Origin: Wolbachia endosymbiont (group A) of Rhinocyllus conicus
Lineage (GTDB): Bacteria; Pseudomonadota; Alphaproteobacteria; Rickettsiales; Anaplasmataceae
Reading direction: 5' to 3'
Length of the DNA: 64,000 nucleotides
NCBI RefSeq assembly: GCF_947250775.1
Contig: NZ_OX366349.1
Span: forward strand, 682,001-746,000
Every line of letters begins with the position of its first letter. Position 1 is the stretch's first letter. The translations under genes were made by a program, and so were the position numbers. Shown piece by piece: positions 59,945 through 64,000 of the stretch. Under the pieces are notes generated by a model. The model made no database searches. It was not told where the DNA came from and worked only from the letters and a program-made list of their open reading frames with translations.

Positions 59945-61882
59945 CTATGCCATAGGTATAATAGAAATGCCATCAAATTTTATTTCCTTAAGCTTTTCAT
60001 CTGGCTCAAAACCTTCAATCTCAAAATTTTGAGTTGCTTCTCGCATAAATTCAGTTTCGTATGAGGTACTTGACAGCAGCTCTGTTGTTTCTTTAACATT
60101 AAACACTCTGGTTACTGGACTTTTCCAATTTGTTTTTACCTCCGTCCAGTGATCAATATTTTTATTTAAAGTAATTTGTGCTGGTACTGGATCAAAAGCT
60201 TGATACGGATTAATTCTTTCTCCTTTAGTCTGTAAGAGCTGTTCTAGTACCGGCTCAAGTTCATACGGCAAAAGATATCTTTCCCCACCTTTTTCAATAT
60301 CTGCAACTTCTACATCTATTGGCAGAACTAGCTCTCTATTTACTATTGCTGCAGACTGCGAAATTCCTTGATCACGCATATCATCATCGAAGAACGAATC
60401 AACAAATACTCCTTTTTTGGTGGTAGGTTCTCTTGAATTTGCATCACTGCGTAAACGTTCCTCTGCAACTAGAGCATAAAGATCATTTATTCCTTTTTTC
60501 ATTGCTTCAAGCTCATTCATCGGTACAGCATGAATAGCATTATTCACTATTTTTACCCCTTCTTTTTCTCCGTTTTTCCATGTTTGGTGAATGTAGCAGA
60601 GCAAAAGTTGTCCGCTAGGCGCTTTAGGCATTGATGGTCTCCAAGAATGGGAAATTCCTTTTATCCTTCTTATTGTGCCTTTTGCATCTATAGTAATTAA
60701 ATCAAAGCGGGGCATTTTCCAGGTGTAATCAATCAGAACCAAGCTGTTATCAACTGCTCCTTTTACTTTACACCCCTCTTCACTTATATCTTCAGGAATT
60801 ACATGAGTGCGGCAGCGGTAAGTTATTTGATAACTACTTCCAGGAGCTGGTTCTTTACCTGGTAATGACCAATCAACGTTTCCTGCATTTAACTTATAGT
60901 CTGTACTATTTTCATAAATAACATTGCCTTGTTTAACTTGAATAATCTCAAGTACTGCAGAATCAGGTATCGGATCAACAGCTCCTGAGTATGAACCATG
61001 AGTAACAGTAGTGGTTTTCTGAACAGTTATATCTACTTTTTTAATTTCACTTATTGGAAAATCATTAACTTTAAGTTCCATTACTCTTTGGCTATTTGGC
61101 TGAAAAGTATGTGGTTCTGATTCAACTGATTTTATATTCGGATCTTGATCAAAAGAAACACGAATACTATGAGGTAACTCAATTTCATAACCATCAACAT
61201 GAGCTTTGCCCTCATTAATCACAAATATTTTTTTTCCCTTTTCGTCTCCCTCTTCTCTCTGCAAACACATTACTTCTAGACCATTTACAACGTAGGAACC
61301 ATTTGCCTCTTTGTCATAACGAGCAAGCGCAGTAGTTACTATATTTGCTTGTGGTGGCGGTGAATGTTCTATCAATACTCCATTTTCAATATTGTAAATT
61401 GGGTAAAATTCGCCATTTGTAGAGTTAACAGTAACACTTTCTACTTGGTATCCCCAAATGGTGGAAACTTTAAGCCTTGCAGCTCCTACTTCCTGATAGT
61501 TTCTTGTACCAACAGCAGGATCACGAAGATTTTCGTCCTCAAGTTCTGTAATGGTAGATTCTAGGTAATAAATACCTATACGAACTGTGGTACTCAGTGG
61601 AATAACAAACTCTTTTGCCTCTACTTTTCTCACCGCTCCACGAAGATAGATTTTTCCTGACTCAAGTGTAACTTTACCAGTTTCTCTATCTATAATACAA
61701 TTGCTTCCTGTTATAACATCACCATCACGAAATATTGCATCACCTATGCCTTTAAGCTTAGAAAGAGCATACTCCTGAGTCTCATTTAATTCTGCAGACT
61801 GTAGACCTCTTCCAGCAAGAAATAAGCTTTTCTCATATTCTTTGTCAGGATTAAAGCGGTTATAATAACTATTTAAGGTCAT
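59945..61882 (-). CDS. DUF4815-type phage structural protein
   Basis: This 645-residue protein begins with SYYNRFNPDKEYEKSLFLAG and GRGLQSAELNETQEYALSKL, the characteristic start of DUF4815 proteins found in tail modules of phages with contractile tails. The central part is beta-rich, and FDPVPAQITLNKNIDHWTEV follows near residue 560. It is likely a tail-fibre attachment or baseplate-associated protein. Confidence 0.75.
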   Translation of the reverse strand: MTLNSYYNRFNPDKEYEKSLFLAGRGLQSAELNETQEYALSKLKGIGDAIFRDGDVITGSNCIIDRETGKVTLESGKIYLRGAVRKVEAKEFVIPLSTTVRIGIYYLESTITELEDENLRDPAVGTRNYQEVGAARLKVSTIWGYQVESVTVNSTNGEFYPIYNIENGVLIEHSPPPQANIVTTALARYDKEANGSYVVNGLEVMCLQREEGDEKGKKIFVINEGKAHVDGYEIELPHSIRVSFDQDPNIKSVESEPHTFQPNSQRVMELKVNDFPISEIKKVDITVQKTTTVTHGSYSGAVDPIPDSAVLEIIQVKQGNVIYENSTDYKLNAGNVDWSLPGKEPAPGSSYQITYRCRTHVIPEDISEEGCKVKGAVDNSLVLIDYTWKMPRFDLITIDAKGTIRRIKGISHSWRPSMPKAPSGQLLLCYIHQTWKNGEKEGVKIVNNAIHAVPMNELEAMKKGINDLYALVAEERLRSDANSREPTTKKGVFVDSFFDDDMRDQGISQSAAIVNRELVLPIDVEVADIEKGGERYLLPYELEPVLEQLLQTKGERINPYQAFDPVPAQITLNKNIDHWTEVKTNWKSPVTRVFNVKETTELLSSTSYETEFMREATQNFEIEGFEPDEKLKEIKFDGISIIPMA

Positions 61883-61888
61883 TTTGTT

Positions 61889-62575
61889 TCAAAAAGTTAC
61901 AACAAATGAAAAAGTTTCCCGAGTTGCAGATGTTCTGATAAGTGGTACAGTGTGTTCTAAAACTAATAAGATCCCTGGGTCTTCTATATCTTGTGGTTCA
62001 AAATACCTCTGTCCTATAGGTAATTCTTCTTTTACTTTAGTACCAACCATAACCCCTAATTCCCGTATAACTTGATTTGCTGCGTTTGTGAAATCGAAAG
62101 TAAATTTGAGATAGAGATTATTAGTTGGTACATTTGAGGGCCTAAACCTTCCAGATGGAGTTATAAGTTCACCGTTTTCATCACCTGTGCAGAAAAGCAC
62201 TTCATCCGCAGTACGTCTGCCAAGTTCATTGAGTAGTTTTTGAGAAGTAATAGGCTCCGGTGGTGTGCTTTGAACGTACTCTATAGTAACTGTACTATTA
62301 TTTACAATAGAGCTGTTTTCTGTACGCTGAATAACACCAGTACTGCTATCAACTATATAATCTATACTTGGCTGATAAGTTGTTTGTCCGATAAAAACTT
62401 TTACGTCTTTAATGGGATGGTGATCAAGCTTGATTTCGTTATCAGCTGCAAAAGTTTTTTCTACTTTATGGCTACTTTCCCAATTTGCATCACCACTGCC
62501 CCAGGCAAGATGTATGGCTTGTTCTTTAATACTTGCGGCTATTGCTGCTCGACCTGATTGTGTGAGTATTGACAT
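61889..62575 (-). CDS. Phage tail-fibre-module protein
   Basis: This 228-residue protein (SILTQSGRAAIAASIKEQAI at the start) resembles N-terminal domains of phage tail collar/fibre proteins of the DUF3751 type. It is the first gene of the tail transcription unit; the next gene upstream is divergent. Positions suggest a structural role. Confidence 0.65.
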   Translation of the reverse strand: MSILTQSGRAAIAASIKEQAIHLAWGSGDANWESSHKVEKTFAADNEIKLDHHPIKDVKVFIGQTTYQPSIDYIVDSSTGVIQRTENSSIVNNSTVTIEYVQSTPPEPITSQKLLNELGRRTADEVLFCTGDENGELITPSGRFRPSNVPTNNLYLKFTFDFTNAANQVIRELGVMVGTKVKEELPIGQRYFEPQDIEDPGILLVLEHTVPLIRTSATRETFSFVVTF

Positions 62576-62635
62576 TAATTACCTTATTTCATAGCAAAGC
62601 AATTGCTTCAAATACCAATTGTTAACTCAAGCCCC

Positions 62636-62649
62636 CTTATATATATAAG
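62636..62649. promoter_or_regulatory. 14-bp palindrome in the divergent phage control region
   Basis: CTTATATATATAAG is a perfect palindrome halfway between the divergent tail operon and the gene starting at 62763. It is AT-only in its core and could be an operator or -10 region; no protein binding is known. Confidence 0.35.
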
Positions 62650-62762
62650 TTCAACTTTTTTCAGAAATGTGTTCACTTTTTTTGCAATTCCTTTTTTCAT
62701 AATAAGTTTTTATTGACTAATCTTTAATCTACTTTAGACATAATATACTTACTTTTAGATAT

Positions 62763-64000
62763 ATGATAACTAATAGAGAATTTTGGGAAAGTAGTTTAGA
62801 AATGCCAGTATCCTTTTTGCTTAAGGACTTTCAAAATCCAAGTTTACGTGAAAGTTGGCTTGATTCTCTTTCTGGTAGACAATTAAGTGTGATCTTTAAC
62901 CATTACTTTCAGAATAAACAAAACAGGCAATTATTTAAAGACTACGAAAAATGCGATGATATTTCAACTCAGCAAAAACGCAAGATGCTTATTAAAATTT
63001 CTGAATCTCTGTTTGATTATTATTTAGTCAATCGTTTTAGTCGTACAAAATCAGAAACAACTATAGCTGAAGTAGCACAGTCTGTATTAGGCCAAGATCT
63101 TCTGAAGTCATTTCTGCTACAAAATAACAAATACGACAAAAAGTCCTTGTTGTTCACTCTCTTTATAACTAATCGTAACTTACTAAAACAAATTTTCTGC
63201 TTTAATCAAGTACAGAAAAAAGGGTTTTTACCTTTCGTATTAAAAAATCCTCCAAGACAAAAGTCCACTTCATTTAAGAATTTTTTATCAGAAAGTACAA
63301 TACAGGAAATATTAAAACAGCATGATCTCTCAGAAAATGATAGTTTTGAAAGTCAGTTTCAAGAACTCTTTTACTACCAAAATAGTATTTACTTATTTAT
63401 ACGACGTGCTAGTAAAGATAAAGATTTTGTGATAAGTTTAAATAAAGTAATACATGGTTATAAGCCTGATTGGATCATTTTTGATTTTTCTTCTAATGCT
63501 AATCAAGTACATTTATCCACTAAAAATATTAAACACGGTTTAAAAATAGCAAATAGTATTGTCAGCCTTTATTTTGCTCTTGAATGCTCTTTTGTCAGTT
63601 TACATAGCCAAAACACAGTGGCACAAGTACGTACCTTCCTATGTTCATGTATACCAAAATCAGGACTTAATGATATTAGCATATGTGAACTTAAACTTAC
63701 TTTAGCTAAACCACAGACCTTTATTACATTAAATACAAATGAAGTTGAAAAGTGGTTGAACATATTAGAACCTTCAGTTGGTAGTGTGTTACATGAGGTC
63801 TCCCTTATTCAATATGTGAAGGTGATATTTAAAAACAAAAAGGTTACTTTATCCTTTCGAGTACAGGACTCAAGCTATATAGCAATTAACTACTCAGAGC
63901 ACGTACTTGATAAAAAAGAACGTGAAGATTTTAAGTTGTTGTTTAGGAATACGTATGGACTTACCATCTTGTCAAAAGCACAATACTACTGTCTATCGGC
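62763..64000 (+). CDS. Unrecognised large protein, 3' end outside window
   Basis: An open frame of 412 codons from ATG 62763 extends off the right edge without a stop. The protein is rich in Leu, Phe, Lys and Ser, mainly predicted helical, and has no signal peptide or membrane segment. No domain is recognised. No ribosome-binding site is obvious; a second ATG lies at 62802. It is divergent to the phage tail operon, so it may be a phage accessory gene. Confidence 0.7.
   Translation, partial: MITNREFWESSLEMPVSFLLKDFQNPSLRESWLDSLSGRQLSVIFNHYFQNKQNRQLFKDYEKCDDISTQQKRKMLIKISESLFDYYLVNRFSRTKSETTIAEVAQSVLGQDLLKSFLLQNNKYDKKSLLFTLFITNRNLLKQIFCFNQVQKKGFLPFVLKNPPRQKSTSFKNFLSESTIQEILKQHDLSENDSFESQFQELFYYQNSIYLFIRRASKDKDFVISLNKVIHGYKPDWIIFDFSSNANQVHLSTKNIKHGLKIANSIVSLYFALECSFVSLHSQNTVAQVRTFLCSCIPKSGLNDISICELKLTLAKPQTFITLNTNEVEKWLNILEPSVGSVLHEVSLIQYVKVIFKNKKVTLSFRVQDSSYIAINYSEHVLDKKEREDFKLLFRNTYGLTILSKAQYYCLS

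Larger units (their letters stand above)
52267..62575 (-). mobile_element. Partial phage WO-type (P2-like) tail module
   Basis: All genes are on one strand and follow P2 order: fibre-type genes, sheath FI, tube FII, E/E' chaperone. A RelBE pair and an IS110 element lie between FII and E. Tape-measure (T), U, X and D genes are missing below 52267 and baseplate genes V, W, J are missing above 62575. Head, recombinase and lysis genes are not seen, so this is a fragment or degraded prophage. Confidence 0.75.

Overview
The window is AT-rich and has the gene content, small operons and repeat load of an insect-type Wolbachia (Alphaproteobacteria, Rickettsiales) chromosome. The calls supporting this are the hemA, ftsH, tilS, pal, mreB, mnmA, surA-like, ftsI, ispH, rpmF-plsX-fabH, mlaEF and dxr set of a reduced alphaproteobacterium, dozens of the palindromic repeats typical of Wolbachia, an ankyrin-type gene, several unrecognised membrane or coiled-coil proteins, decayed insertion sequences, and a P2-like tail module of phage WO type. 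The strain cannot be named from sequence alone.

Layout. 1-3215: the 5' 1071 codons of a very large minus-strand protein with superfamily-2 helicase/SecA-like motor motifs interrupted by membrane segments; it runs off the left edge. 3336-5175: rimM, efp and a degenerate inositol-monophosphatase-like gene. 5294-12666 (minus): hemA, a coiled-coil/membrane protein and class 3 lipase pair that looks like one gene split by a frameshift, htpG, and a charged hypothetical. 12828-18153: HAD phosphatase, RDD protein, bacterioferritin, SURF1, then (minus) a CPA2 antiporter and a thioredoxin-like protein, then tmk. 18179-22775 (minus): membrane hypothetical, ftsH, tilS, pal. 23054-33600: mreB, mnmA, ppa, tRNA-Ser(GCU), surA-like, a truncated PyrK-like reductase, a 5-formyl-THF cyclo-ligase, elbB and several hypotheticals. 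33779-36665: a small hypothetical, ftsI (carrying an in-frame palindromic repeat) and ispH. 36666-38212: a gene-free repeat island with a dispersed ~500-bp repeat, a 326-bp MITE with 9-bp target duplications and an 18-bp tandem array. 38213-49942: quinone oxidoreductase, a stop-interrupted ankyrin gene, cox11, a BI-1 family protein, rlmB, a Smr protein, fabH-plsX-rpmF, mlaE-mlaF, a His-rich protein and dxr. 49943-52041: an IS4-type relic, palindromes and a small proline-rich membrane protein. 52267-62575 (minus): a partial WO-type tail module (fibre proteins, sheath, tube, a RelBE pair, E/E' tail chaperone) interrupted by an IS110-family element. 62763-64000: the start of an unrecognised plus-strand gene that leaves the window.

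How the genes work together. The core genes cover translation (rimM, efp, tilS, mnmA, rlmB, rpmF, tRNA-Ser), haem and terminal oxidase assembly (hemA, SURF1, cox11), proteostasis (htpG, ftsH, surA-like), envelope and cell shape (pal, mreB, ftsI, mlaEF), isoprenoid precursors (dxr, ispH) and fatty-acid/phospholipid initiation (plsX, fabH). The most informative accessory signals are the gpE/E' overlap with a run of eight T residues (a conserved type of programmed -1 frameshift), single-base frameshifts in sheath and fibre genes together with missing baseplate and tape-measure genes (a decaying tail island), the membrane-segmented helicase-like protein, and a three-copy dispersed repeat that keeps a TTGACA-N17-TATYAT promoter-like core.
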